DNA of 64,000 nt from Incurvaria masculella (lineage: Eukaryota > Arthropoda > Insecta > Lepidoptera > Incurvariidae), in assembly GCA_946894095.1 (NCBI GenBank), contig OX335649.1:16696001-16760000 (forward strand). The letters run 5' to 3'. A model generated the notes under the pieces. It ran no database searches. It saw only the letters and a list, made by a program, of their open reading frames with translations, and had not been told where the DNA came from. Below, in pieces: positions 37,005-47,978 of this stretch. Made by a program: the position numbers and the translations under genes. Position 1 is the first letter of the stretch. Each line of letters starts with the position of its first letter.

Positions 37005-37357
37005 TTTAGGGTCCCGTCGCAAAAAGCGAAAAAAGGGATCCTTATGGTATGGGTCTGGTGTCTTTCGGTTGCACGCATTTTTCCCCGAATAGTTCTCCTA
37101 TTATTTGAACTAAATTGATTTAAATTATCTCCGGTTATTTGAACATTCTGAAAAAAATAGTTAGGTATACTTACATATGTAGTTATGCACCAACGAAATA
37201 CTATTCTCAAAACGTCATACTCTTTCAGAAAAAGCCAGTTTTCAAAAAAATCATCAGACGAGGGCATATTTCTTTCATGTCCAGCAGCTAAGAATATAAT
37301 ACACTGGCCAGCAGCGACGGAATCCTCGGCACGTGAACACTTTCACTCTCGACCGCT
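37005..37357 (+). mobile_element. R element
   Basis: It begins TTTAGGGTCCCGTCGCAAAA, then GGGTCTGGTGTCTTTCGG, TAGTTCTCCTATTA, CAAAACGTCATACTCTTTCA and a CCAGCAG...ACGTGAACAC end. Copies at 40958-41620 and 56294-56575 share this order. Its start resembles that of the C element, which follows it immediately. Confidence 0.7.
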
Positions 37358-37588
37358 TTTAGGGTTCCGTGTCCAAAGGGTGCCAACGGAACCCTATTAC
37401 TAAGCCTCCGCTGTCCGTCCGTCTGTTACAGGGTCGTATCTCATGAACCGTGATAGGTAGGCAGCTGAAATTTTCACAGAGTGTTATTTATTTTGCCACT
37501 CTTTTACCAAATGTTTTGTGTTAAATCTTGTATGATGGCACGGAACCCTTCGTGTGTGAGTCCGACTAGCACTTGGCCGGTTTTTTTA
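37358..37588 (+). mobile_element. C element, plus orientation, abutting R
   Basis: It starts TTTAGGGTTCCGTGTCCAAA and contains a short CCGT tract, CATGAACCGTGATAGG, CACGGAACCCTTCGTGTG and a degraded hairpin ending ACTTGGCCGGTTTTTTT. The middle part is shortened. Confidence 0.8.
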
Positions 37589-37789
37589 TGCCTGTCACGA
37601 TTTCCTTATCGCATTTTTATTTACTAATGAAAATGTACACAATGCGCATTCTCCAATATTAGGCACTTTGACATGCATTTGCGTAGTATCTACTTATGAG
37701 ATAGGTAAGCTTCTTTTTGGGCTCGTCACAGTGACTAACCTTTATTCGGAGCGATAGACACTCCTGTACTTTGAATTGCCATATCTTTT

Positions 37790-38165
37790 TTGTAATGAAC
37801 TGTGCATGGATGGCTAATGCCAAAACATCATTCCCAAAGGAATTAGTACCATGCCAGGACTTTCTCTTTATGAGCATGGCTATATTGTACTGGATAAAAC
37901 ACGGTCAATTTCTCATTGCCGTTTCGACCATCTTTTCATCCGATGCGATTGTACCAACTCGGGCAAGCGTAACTCTACTGTCTAGCAGGGGACGGGACCT
38001 ACAGTTTTAGATAGATTTGCAACTCTGAAACAGCTTGCATTCGTAACGAAATTCACTTATCCAACTCAGAAAGAAAAAGAAAGTGGCGCATGAACGGGGC
38101 CCGTATTTGAAACATGACCTCTGGCATGGAAGGCAAGTCAACGCGCCCCTGCGCTACGAGCCGCT
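37790..38165 (-). mobile_element. S-family SINE, near full length, minus orientation
   Basis: It runs from TGAACTGTGCATGGATGGC through TTTATGAGCATGGCTATATT, AACTCGGGCAAGCG and CATTCGTAACGAAATTCACT to a head near 38090-38165 with ACGAGCCGCTC. It is more diverged than the 25-kb copy. Confidence 0.75.
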
Positions 38166-38287
38166 CTGGCGCACGGCGGCGTACGGGTGCCGGATCGTTA
38201 TATCTACAGCTGTCGAATGCCTTTGGCCAAGCAGGATCTCCCTGGTCTCTCTCTCCCCCTCTCCCCCCCTCTGCGCGGTTGGGTTCT

Positions 38288-38637
38288 GAGCCGGTAGTCT
38301 CAGTTGTCACCTAAATTGGCGTTACGGCAAACCGATCGACTGGCGTTTTCTCCAAACTCCATACAAGTTTTTACTAGATATTCTGTGGTTTTACTTCTTC
38401 AAGCGGTCAAAGTCAAACGCGGACTTCCGATTTGTATGAAAACGCGGAGTGGACGTAAACGGCAACGTCGACGTATTTACGGCAACGTTGAGTAAGCTGT
38501 CAAATCAAGCTCGGACTCGCAAATGTTAGTTCGCTTAACGCCCGCTGCACGCGCTCTTCAATTTCTCAATACATTTGAAAACGCCAGTCGATCGGTTTGC
38601 CGTAACGCCAATTTAGGTGACAACTTAGACTATCGTC
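38288..38637 (+). mobile_element. M2 MITE, full copy
   Basis: It begins GAGCCGGTAGTCTCAGTTGT and ends with the partly diverged complement (GGTGACAACTTAGACTATCG). The interior matches 1922-2268, including the GTCGACGTATTTACGGCAAC segment. Confidence 0.85.
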
Positions 38638-38639
38638 TC

Positions 38640-39119
38640 TGGATGGGTGACCAACAGTCGTTCGTCGCTATTTGTGCTATAACTCCCCAAACATAGGAAC
38701 TTACTAACTATAAATATAACAGTATTGGCGAGAACTAAGCAGTTGTGTATTTAATGTCAAAAAAATGTAGAAAAAGGGTGGTTTTTGTGAATTAAATTAT
38801 GAGGCATAGGACAGACAGTTGCTAATTGTAAATGGCAACCTTTAGCATACATCGTCAGAATTATCTCATAAATTCCAGTTTTTTTTTTCTATAACTTGTT
38901 GAGATTCAATACAGAACCACTTAATGTGTTCGCCACTACAGTTATATTTTCTGACTTCTTAATTTTCGATCCCGAACCCACCCCCTGATGATGATGATGA
39001 TGATGATGATGCTCTCGGTGAAGTGGAGAAGAAGCGATGGGAGATGATCGACCCAATCGCCATTCTTATATTTCGGCTCGTTGATGGATATCCTCCAACT
39101 CGATGGCCATTCGGAAAGG
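38640..39119. other. Spacer with a (GAT)n microsatellite
   Basis: A GAT/ATG trinucleotide run occupies about 38986-39012. Nothing else is recognised. Confidence 0.5.
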
Positions 39120-39663
39120 TAGTATTCCGGGAGGTCACGACATTTTTGGTCACGATAATGTAGATGGCTGAATTTGGGTTCACATGTTAGATACCAACCC
39201 TCTGATGCTAAATGTGTAAGTCTGCCTGTGCCAAGTGGTTGCGTTCTCTAGATTGGCTATACAAAATAGATGTTGATATGTACATGCTGATGAATATACT
39301 GATTGATTAGAAACATTGATACTTATTATTCATACAACAATAAGCAGTCGATTTTTTAATTAAATACTTAAATATATCTAAAGTTATAACAGTAACCTAA
39401 ATCGCCTATAACTACGAAATGCAACCAAAGATTTGTTCAGTTTTTTATTGCTAACCAAGTATGTACTGATACTTTCATGCTTTGTCATTTGCCATTGTCC
39501 ATTTACCTTATCATATTTATTTTATGTCTCCATAACTACTTTTTCTACTACTACAAACATGCAGACTGACACATCTAGCTTCAAAGGGTTGATCCTTATC
39601 CCGTGAACGCAATTTCGGCCATTTACGTGATCGTTACCATTTTTGTCGCGACCTCCTAGTCTA
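39120..39663 (-). mobile_element. M3 long-TIR element, minus orientation
   Basis: It starts CGGGAGGTCACGACATTTTT and ends with GTTACCATTTTTGTCGCGAC plus CTCC. CAAGTGGTTGCGTTCTCTAG and AACCTAAATCGCCTATAACT match the other copies inverted. Confidence 0.85.
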
Positions 39664-39669
39664 TAGTCG

Positions 39670-40957
39670 AAATATCCCTGAATTTGGCAGACTGCCAAGC
39701 TCCGGTTCCTCGGTCTTGCGACGTATGCTTTATCTTCAGCAAAGAGGAAAAGGTACACATCACTACGTTCTTGTAGACCTAGCTGGGATAGCTTTGCGGC
39801 CCAATTACGCGTCAAACGACAAAATCTAGCCTAACCTAAAAACAAATGAAAAAATGCGACTCTAGACGACCCCAATCTACTAAAAACGCAAAATCCCGAA
39901 AAGCGAGTGAGTTTGTCGTAAATCTCAACGTAACTGAACATAACCCAGACCCAGACACTAGAATAGTGACTTTTTCAATTAAAAAGAAACACTTGAAATG
40001 TGAGTTACGCTAGAAATTACGAAACCTAACCTAATCTAACTTAACTCCAGCGTAGGTGAAACGGCCTTTACAATAGCTTGTCTGCTTGGTTGGCATCGGA
40101 TGTTGGCCCGTATTAAGTAATAGCAGATTACTCAACGCTTAGTTCGCAATGCCAAAATGTTGAAATTATACGCGAATCGTGATAAAAATGACCTTTTCTT
40201 GCGGCTAAGTTTTTAACTTAACCTTTCGTACCCCGGGAGGTTCTCGTGAGTTTTTATGATTGAAAGTTATTTTTGAATCGTTGTCTGTATGAGCGTCGTG
40301 TTGCGAAATGATGTGACGTGGCGATAATTCTGGATGCACTAGGGTTACGAGGATGAGGGAAGTGTCGGAGGAAGCCTGTCTTCGAGATGCCGAGACAATT
40401 TGGAAAAGCTTTAAACTTTTTGAAAAATCTCAAAAAATACGCCAAAAAGCGTGGGGAATTGAGCTAGACTAACTTTTCCGGTGGTTTTGTGTACTCTGAC
40501 GACAGACGCACGAGGCGCCTATTTTAAAGGTATGTTTTTTATTATATAGTTGTGGGGGTTGGAAAATCGTAAAAAAATAGTTTTTCGCAGGCGCCATCAT
40601 AGGATGTGAACTTGGACTTCGGTAGAGTGAAACATGTGGCGTGTTTTGGCCATAATACTGGCCAATGGAAACAAAATCATATGTTTAAAGTTTGTTTTCA
40701 CAAAAATTACAAATTGACGACAACTTGGTCCTCGCAGTCGGCAAATGCGAGGTATAATATATAAATCGATAATGTTAAAACCTCGCTGAGTGCCGCGTTC
40801 GTCATATGTAAAAGTTGTACGAAGTGTATCACAATAAACGCCACACTCGGCATAGGCATTCGTAAGCAAATACTATGTAGGTCGAAGTCAAATGTGTGGC
40901 GGTAATCGTGAAGCCGTTTGCACATTTTCAATGCCCCAGAATAGTTACGGGAAGTAC
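39670..40957. other. Intergenic spacer, nothing recognised
   Basis: Contains short AACCTAACCTAA-like runs near 39830 and 40025 but no supported gene. No partner repeats were recognised in the window. Confidence 0.35.
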
Positions 40958-41620
40958 GAGTTAGGGCTCTGTTGCAAAAAGCGAATGGTTTATGTTCTGG
41001 CTCTGATGTCCGTCTGTCACACGCATTGTGTCACGAATTGCCCTCCTGTTAACGGTGGTTTGAATCAATCTGAAACAAATTTGCCTAGTGGCGCGGGGAC
41101 TGGCCTAGCGTACCAGAGGTCTGGGTTCAATTCCGACACGCACCACTTTCTTTCTCTTTCCGAGTTCGATAAGTGCATTTCGTCGCGAACGCGAGCTGCT
41201 CCATGGTTCGGTATCCATGTAAAACTGTAGGTCCCCTTCCCCTACTAGGTGGTAGAGTTTAAGCCCACCCGGGTTGGTACCATCGCATTGGATGAAAAGA
41301 TGGTCGAAGCGGCCATCAAAAATTGTCCGTGTTTTCCATCCAGTTCAATGTGGCCGTGCTCATGAAGGGAAGGTCCTGGCATGGCACCTAATTCCTTCGG
41401 GAATGTGGTGCATTGGGTTAATATTATAAAGGTAGTTGTGTGGTATTAGACATCCATGTCAGGTCACATAAAAATATAGTTACACTTATGTAGTTGTGCA
41501 CCAACAAATTTTAACCATTGCTCATTGCTCAAAACGTCACACTTTTTGAGATAAATCTAGATTTCTGAAGCGCAAATTTTGTATGAAATCGCAAAATAAT
41601 AATCAACTTGAACACCGGTT
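40958..41620 (+). mobile_element. R element split by a SINE
   Basis: The left part (40958-41075) has TTAGGGCTCTGTTGCAAAAA, GTCCGTCTGTCACACGCA and CCTCCTGTTAACGGTGG. The right part (41480-41620) has TGCTCAAAACGTCACACTTT and GATTTCTGAAGCGC. The S element at 41080-41475 lies between them. Confidence 0.75.
41080..41475 (+). mobile_element. S-family SINE, full-length reference copy
   Basis: The head reads CTAGTGGCGCGGGGACTGG (box-A-like) and GGTCTGGGTTCAATTCC (box B). The body follows: TTTCTTTCTCTTTCCGAGTT, GAACGCGAGCTGCTCCATGG, GTTGGTACCATCGCATTGG, AAATTGTCCGTGTTTTCC, TTCCTTCGGGAATGTGGTG and CATCCATGTCAGGTCACAT with an A-rich end. This is the clearest full copy and shows the tRNA-derived origin. 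It is nested in an R element. Confidence 0.88.
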
Positions 41621-41627
41621 TTTATAT

Positions 41628-42517
41628 TTAAGGTGGGCCATTCCGCTCAACTCTCCATACAAATGGGGAAAGAAGATCACGCCCATATTTCTTGTCAGAG
41701 ATCCAAAATGTTGCTCAAAATAGCTTTATTTGATCGAACTAGATGTCTGATGACCGTTGGCATTATGCAATTGTGTTTCATTTCTAAGTTATAAGGTCTG
41801 AAAGTTCGATTTTTTCGCGTGTTTTTTACAATAAGTTTGGAGGTGGATTACTCAAAGATAAAATCTATACATCTTAAAAAGATTAGTCATCAGACATAGC
41901 TTGTTTCATTAAAATTTATAATCAATTTAGTTTTTGTTAGATTTTTGCCTACAGCAGTCGTGGTTTACTTTTAGCTAGAAGTCGTTTTGTATTTAAAATT
42001 TTCTTAAATCTTACCAAATCAAACACTATGCGCATTGTCTGCTTTGTGGACATGTTGCATCCGCCTCATCATGGAGCCAGAGTGGTCAGTCTGAGTTCTC
42101 ACCTAAATTGGCGTTTACGGCAAACCGATCGACTGGCGTTTTGAAATGTATGGAGAAATGGAAGAGCGCGCGCAGTGGGCGTTAAGCGAACTACCATTTG
42201 CGAGTCCGAGTTTGATTTGACAGCCTACTCAACGTTGCCGTAAATACGTCGACTATACGCGTTTTCATACAAATCGGAAGTCCGAGTTTGACTTTGACAA
42301 CTTGAAGAAGTAAAACCACAGAATATCTAGTAAAAACTTGTATGGAGTTTGACGTTTTTACGAAACTTCGAAGTTACGTAAACGCCAATTTAGGTGAGAA
42401 CTGAGACTACCGGCTCTGTCTTTTTCTTTGAAACATAGAAGGTCCCAGAGCGCAATGGCACGGTTTTGTACCGTGCCCGCGAATGAGTTAGTCCCGCCGG
42501 ATTGGGCCGCACCTTAA
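41628..42517 (-). mobile_element. M1 MITE, minus orientation, split by M2
   Basis: It begins TTAAGGTGGGCCATTCCGCT and ends GATTGGGCCGCACCTTAA. The copy is interrupted at about 42079-42415 by an M2 element. The right TTAA (42514-42517) is shared with the next M1 copy. Confidence 0.87.
42079..42415 (-). mobile_element. M2 MITE inserted in M1
   Basis: It runs from GTCAGTCTGAGTTCTCACCT to GAGAACTGAGACTACCGGC. The flanking M1 halves rejoin as GGAGCC and TGTCTTTTTCTTTGAAACA when it is removed. Confidence 0.87.
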
Positions 42518-43063
42518 GGTGGCCCAACCCGGCGGGCCCAACTCATTCGCGGGCACGGTACAAAACCGTGCTGTTGCGCTCTGGGACCTTCTCTGTTTCA
42601 AAGAATAAGACAGGCTCCGTGATGAGGAAGATGCAACATGTCCACAAAAAAGACAATGTGCATAGTGTATGATTTGGTAAGATTTACGAAAATTTTAATT
42701 TCAAGACGACTTATAGCTAAAAGTAAACCACGACCGCTCTAGTAAAAAATCTAACAAAAACCAAATAGATCATACATCTTGATTAAATAAGCTATGTCTG
42801 ATGATTAATCTTTTCACGATGTTCTTACATTATCATTGCGTAATCCACCTCCAAAGTTATTGCATAAAACGCGCGAAAAATTCGAACTTTCGGACCTTAT
42901 AACTTAGAAACCAAACACAATTTTACAATGCCAATGGTCATCAGACATCTAGTTCGATCAAATAAAGCTATTTTGAGCAAAATTTGGGATCTCTGACAAG
43001 AAATATGGGCGTGATCTTCTTTCCCCTTTTGTATGGGGAGATGAGCGGGTTGGGCCACCTTAA
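42514..43063 (+). mobile_element. M1 MITE, intact, cluster copy
   Basis: It has TTAA-flanked ends GGTGGCCCAACCCGGCGGG and GCGGGTTGGGCCACC. It is head-to-head with the preceding minus copy, sharing one TTAA. Confidence 0.9.
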
Positions 43064-43104
43064 GCATGCCATATCGGCTGAACAAGCTTAGATAATTTGT
43101 TTAC

Positions 43105-43635
43105 TTAAGGTGGCCCAACCCGGCGGGACTAACTCATTCGCGGGCACTGTACAAAACCGTGCTGTTGCGCTCTAGGACATTCTCTGTTTTAAAGAGTAGA
43201 CAGGCTCCGTGATGAGGAAGATGCAACATGTCCACAAAAAAGACAATGTGCATAGTGTATGATTTGGTAAGATTTACGAAAATTTTGATTTCAAAACAAC
43301 TTATAGCTAAAAGTAAACCACGACCGCTGTAGTAAAAAATCTAACAAAAACCAAATAGATTATAAATCTTGATTAAATAAGCTATGTCTGATGGCTAATA
43401 CTTTTTAAGATTTTCTTACTTTATCATTGCGTAATAAACCACCAAAGTTATTGTATAAAATGCGGACCTTATAACTTAGAAACCAAACACAATTTTACAA
43501 TGCCAACGGTCATCAGACATCTAGTTCGATCAAATAAAGCTCTTTTGAGCAAAATTTGGGATCTCTGATAAGAAATATGGGCGTGATCTTCTTTCCCCGT
43601 TTGTATGGGGAGTTGAGCGGGTTGGGCCACCTTAA
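43105..43635 (+). mobile_element. M1 MITE, cluster copy with small deletion
   Basis: It has the same ends as its neighbours. The segment ACGCGCGAAAAATTCGAACT is missing near 43458. It is 41 bp from the previous copy and shares its right TTAA (43632-43635) with the next. Confidence 0.9.
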
Positions 43636-44181
43636 GGCGGCCCAACCCGGCGGGCCTAACTCATTCGCGGGCACGGTACAAAACCGTGCTGTTGCGCTCT
43701 GGGACCTTCTCTGTTTCAAAGAATAAGACGGGCTCCGTGATGAGGAAGATGCAACATGTCCACAAAAAAGACAATGTGCATAGTGTATGAATTGGTAAGA
43801 TTTACGATAATTTTATTTTCAAAACGACTTATAGCTAAAAGTAAACCACGACCGCTGTAGTCAAAAATCTAACAAAAGCCAAATAGATCATAAATCTTGA
43901 TTAAATAAGCTATGTCTGATGACTAATCTTTTTACCGAATTCTCACTTTATCATTGCGTAATCAAACTCCAAAGTTATTGCATAAAACGCGCGAAAAATT
44001 CGAACTTTCGGACCTTATAACTTAGAAACCAAACACAATTTTACAATGCCAATGGTCATCAGACATCTAGTTCGATCAAATAAAGCTATTGTGAGCAAAA
44101 TTTTGGATCTCTGACAAGAAATATGGGCGTGATCTTCTTTCCCCTTTTGTATGGGGAGATGAGCGGGATGGGCCACCTTAA
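43632..44181 (+). mobile_element. M1 MITE, intact, cluster copy
   Basis: It starts TTAAGGCGGCCCAACCCGGC and ends GCGGGATGGGCCACCTTAA. It is tandem with the preceding copy, with one TTAA between them. Confidence 0.9.
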
Positions 44182-46200
44182 TAGTCAATGTCGGAGATAA
44201 AATAAAACACACAAACAACGTATTCAGGCCTTTGTTGGGCCCCTTCACATACGTAAAGGTCAAGTTTCTGATGATAACTGGTGTTGTAGGACTACAGATT
44301 CCGATTTATTTTTTAACGCTTGGACATTATCTGACGTACGCCCGGTTCCACCACCTCCAGTTACAATGATCCCAAAGTTAGCTTTCGGTTACACCACATA
44401 AATATGCAATGTAACCGAAAGTAAACTATCGGATTTCAGGTAGTTAGAGATGGTGAAAACAGGGGGTCGCAGTCTTCGCGATGTATATTTTTTATTAATT
44501 GAAGTAAAGCTACGAATAAACATAAGTGAAGATTATTATTATTTCAATCTTATCACAATTTATAAAGACAGGCCCATATGCACACATATGAGTGTTACAA
44601 ATACTTGAATATTACGCTCAGTAAACATTTCAATTATGTGTATTGTACTTCCGCTTTACATGCGGGATCCGAGGCATTATTGCAGTGAGATATGTGCAGA
44701 GCGCATCACCCTCGGCGCCACAGCAGGCTTTAACACGTGCAAGGAAAACGTATGTGGGTCAAAATCCAATGTGTGGCGTCTATTTGGATCAAGGATCCAA
44801 TGCTAAATCCCTGGATCAATACTAAACTTATTTACTTTCTTATTTCCTCGGCAGACCTCAGAACTGTTACGTTAGATAAGGACAATGCTTAACTGGTTGA
44901 ATTACTGTTGATTGTCGCTTTGCTCAGGGGCGGGGGGGGGGGGGCGTTACCATGGTGATTTAACACGCCGGGTCAATAGCAGGTGAACAGACAGGAGAGT
45001 GATTACATCTGGCCTTAAGTTGCATTGCAATTCTTTCTAAATTGTTTGCACTAAATTCTTCAAAAACACACTTTCGTATATTGACAACGTCCAAAGAAAG
45101 CGTAATATTTACATCCTAAATGTATGTGACACGTATATGTGAAACTTTTTTTTTGTAAACTTTAAAACATAATTTTCTCAATACAACTTTTTCTGACTTA
45201 ATGCTTTCTTAAAGTAAGCCCTCGAAATATCGATTTCTTGCCGCGTCTTCTCAGGGCCCATAATAGCAGCGACCGTCGCAGCAAATCTTTGTGATGCTGC
45301 ACGTCATGACCAACTGGAGGCGACTAAATTCGCTCAATGATACACCATTCACCATTTGGTCTTCAAGCTATACGTGCAAAGTGTTACGCGTCGGGCAGTA
45401 TCTAGCAACTTATCCATTCGCTGACGTGTCCACGTTTCGTGTACACCAGGCCTCTTTTATATATAAACCGGAATTCGACCATGTCTCAGTTGGTATCCTT
45501 GAGGAAGGTCTAGTTCGAGTGATATTGCGACCGGAGGTCATCGAGTTAATTGGAAGTAAATCTTCGCAGTGTTGAATTATAGCCTTTCTGGGTTTTTTTA
45601 ACGAGTTAGGTTACGTTTTATGTATCGGTTACATTTATCATAATAACGGGTATTTATTTTATTTTTTAATTTTACTAGCGAAACAAACAGTCTTATCTAA
45701 ATAATAGTAAACACACTAAATAAAAAATACGCTTTTTTTAGTAGTTCGGACATAAAGTAACACATACAGTGAATGGAAAACATGATAAATACAATAGTTA
45801 CACAACTAAAACAAGAATAAAATACGGTTCTAACGAAAAATATCTGATGCTACTACGCTTAATGCAGAGTTCACATGAAGACAATACAATATTATCTTGT
45901 CCTAGCTCCGGAGCTAATTGCCCTAGTGTGAACGGGTTGTTCTAGGACAGGACAATAGATCAAGACGTTGTCCTCGAGATAGACGGGTAGGCTAAGCCTG
46001 GTTTTCACCAAGTCCTGATAATCGACGCTTAAAGGACCTTTATTACTAAAGTGAATCAGCACTTAATTAATTGGTATTAATTGCAAGCTGCTATGAAAGG
46101 CCCTTAATATGTGGCGATTAACCTAATCAGCGGTAGGTGAAAAAGGCCCTAAGACTTGCCAAAGAAGAACTGAGAAAAAAATGCAGGTTTGTTTCTTTCA
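44182..46200. other. Intergenic spacer with minor repeats
   Basis: A possible small MITE lies at about 44335-44460 (TAACCGAAAG against CTTTCGGTTA). A G run occurs at 44930-44943. A 94-codon open frame at 45291-45575 has no recognisable homology and no splice support. Nothing else seen. Confidence 0.4.
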
Positions 46201-46202
46201 GG

Positions 46203-46315
46203 CGGGTTTCCCGCTCAACTCTCCGTATAAACAAGGGCAGAAGAGCATGCGCATGATTCTTGTCGGAGATCAAAAATTATGCTCAAAACAACTTTATTAA
46301 ATCGAACTATATATA
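46203..46315 (-). mobile_element. Truncated M1 MITE end
   Basis: It retains CCCGCTCAACTCTCCGTATA, AGAAGAGCATGCGCATGATT and TTGTCGGAGATCAAAAATT. The TTAA end and the distal part are gone. Confidence 0.7.
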
Positions 46316-46570
46316 CGGTAAGGAGAATCAGGGTGAATAGCACGATTTATTTTCTGCCGTGGCCACTAATAAATTAGTTCCATCAGGAATGGCGCTCTTA
46401 ATTGGGCTATTCAATTGTTATGTTTAGAAACAGGTGGTCTAAATATCGCAAACCAATTAGCATATGATTTGGCAAGTTTATCTTATCGCTTCCGAAAATG
46501 CGTAATATCTTAAATTGTCACAAATTAGAACACACCCATTTCACCAACAAAACTATAGCGTAGCGATTAA

Positions 46571-46700
46571 AAAACCGGCCAAGTGCGAGTCGGACTCGCA
46601 CATGAAGGGTTCCGTACCATTAACACCTAAAAATCACGTTTTTTATTTGAGATACAGCCCTGTGACAGACGGACGGACGGACGGACAGCGGAGGCTTGGA
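46571..46700 (-). mobile_element. C element, truncated
   Basis: It reads AACCGGCCAAGTGCGAGTCG, AAGGGTTCCGTACC and ATACAGCCCTGTGACAGACG, then a short GACG tract and GCGGAGGCTTGG. The middle is deleted and the distal end lost. Confidence 0.8.
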
Positions 46701-47339
46701 ACGATTAAACATGTTTTAAAAAATGTAAAAAGATTGCGGTAGTTAAAAGTCACACAGATTTATGTACATTTAGCTGTCCATGCAAAGTTTCCTACATCAC
46801 AAAGAGTTCAACGAATGGACCGTGAAACAAGGACACGTAAAATTATATTAATTGTTTTTAAGTAACGCCATTTATATGCAAAGTGCATGCCGTGCTCATC
46901 AAAGGAAGGTCCTGGTATGGCAAAAAACAAACTACATGCAGCAAAGGAGAATAAGCAATAAGTAATGCTAAAATTATTAGCATTTGCAAAAATTGCCACA
47001 CCTATGTTTAGGTAGCATTTCTATAAACTGAGTAAGTCATTGTACCATATTTTCCTACTTTAAGACTACAATGCATAAGAAATGTCTTGCAATAAAGATT
47101 TTTGAATTTTGAATTTTGAAAAAAGTACCTGGAGCGGCCACGAATGATTGCTCATTATTCTTTCACTAGACGAAACCAATTTATGTTGTTTTTCCTTGTA
47201 ATACATGGATAAATACTACCGAATGTATAAAAAAGTGCTGTGCTGATACCAGTTAAATACGTGTCAATTCAATAGGCCCCTCATAACACCATACCACATA
47301 ATGATGATTAGACATTATTACGAATAAAAACGGCAAAAG

Positions 47340-47947
47340 TGCGCTTTCCGAAACGACTGATCGACTGGACGTAGTGGACTTGCGAGCGTGTGCGCGCGGC
47401 GGCCCTGACTGAATTTGGAACCTCGGGTTCCCAAGCGCCGTAGGTGAAGATCTCAGTAGGTATTTAGGAGTGACGGATGCCTGATGGAGTTTGACGTTTT
47501 ACGGAACTTCGAAGTTAGGTGACAGCTGGGAATAGGAGCTCCGACCCCACTTTGTCGTCGTCTTGTTTGTCGTATCCCACCCGCCCGGTGTCTCGCTGGC
47601 AGGCGGCTCGCGTCACGTATCGCCGAGTCATCGTGCGTCAAACATTTGCGAGCGCGTATCGAACGATTCAGCCGTTGCTGTCGGCGGCGGCCGCTACGTA
47701 TGCCCACCTGCCTAGTGGCCGATATACGCTCCGAGATCGCGGTCGTGGGCTGCTCCGCGTGGCAGGCGTCAACATGACCTAGGCGCGATTTGGCGGTGGT
47801 GATTTCGCGCGTTCGTGTCTTGCGTGTGCGTTGCGCTCCCGAAGTGACGACCGTCCGATGGGAGAGTTGCCGAGGCCCGTTATTTGTGATACTGTGTCAG
47901 TGCTGTGAGTTTTTCTAGTGCGAAGGGATTACCGGAGTGGACTCGCA
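47340..47947 (+). promoter_or_regulatory. Probable promoter and 5' UTR of gene 3
   Basis: GC- and CpG-rich sequence begins at about 47340 and runs to a start codon with a perfect donor 31 nt downstream. CpG-rich leaders in AT-rich surroundings are typical of insect first exons. A truncated M2 end (TGACGTTTTACGGAACTTCG, then AGGTGACAGCTGGG) lies at about 47489-47530, within or just upstream of the leader. The exact start site is not visible. Confidence 0.5.
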
Positions 47948-47978
47948 ATGAAGAGTTCGTCGTTCGAGTCTTACTTCG
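47948..47978 (+). CDS. Gene 3, first coding exon
   Basis: ATG AAG AGT TCG TCG TTC GAG TCT TAC TTC G is followed by the consensus donor gtgagt. The exon is too short to appear in an ORF scan. It follows a GC-rich leader and matches the phase of the exon at 62053. Confidence 0.6.

Noticed and set aside
43513..44263. Open frames containing PAHLPIQKGKEDHAHISCQR, also at 18594, 42897 and 56797
   Set aside because: They are chance frames in the M1 MITE, repeated wherever M1 occurs.
45291..45575. 94-codon plus-strand open frame
   Set aside because: No homology, splice or promoter support. Composition is plausible but length is within chance for this region.
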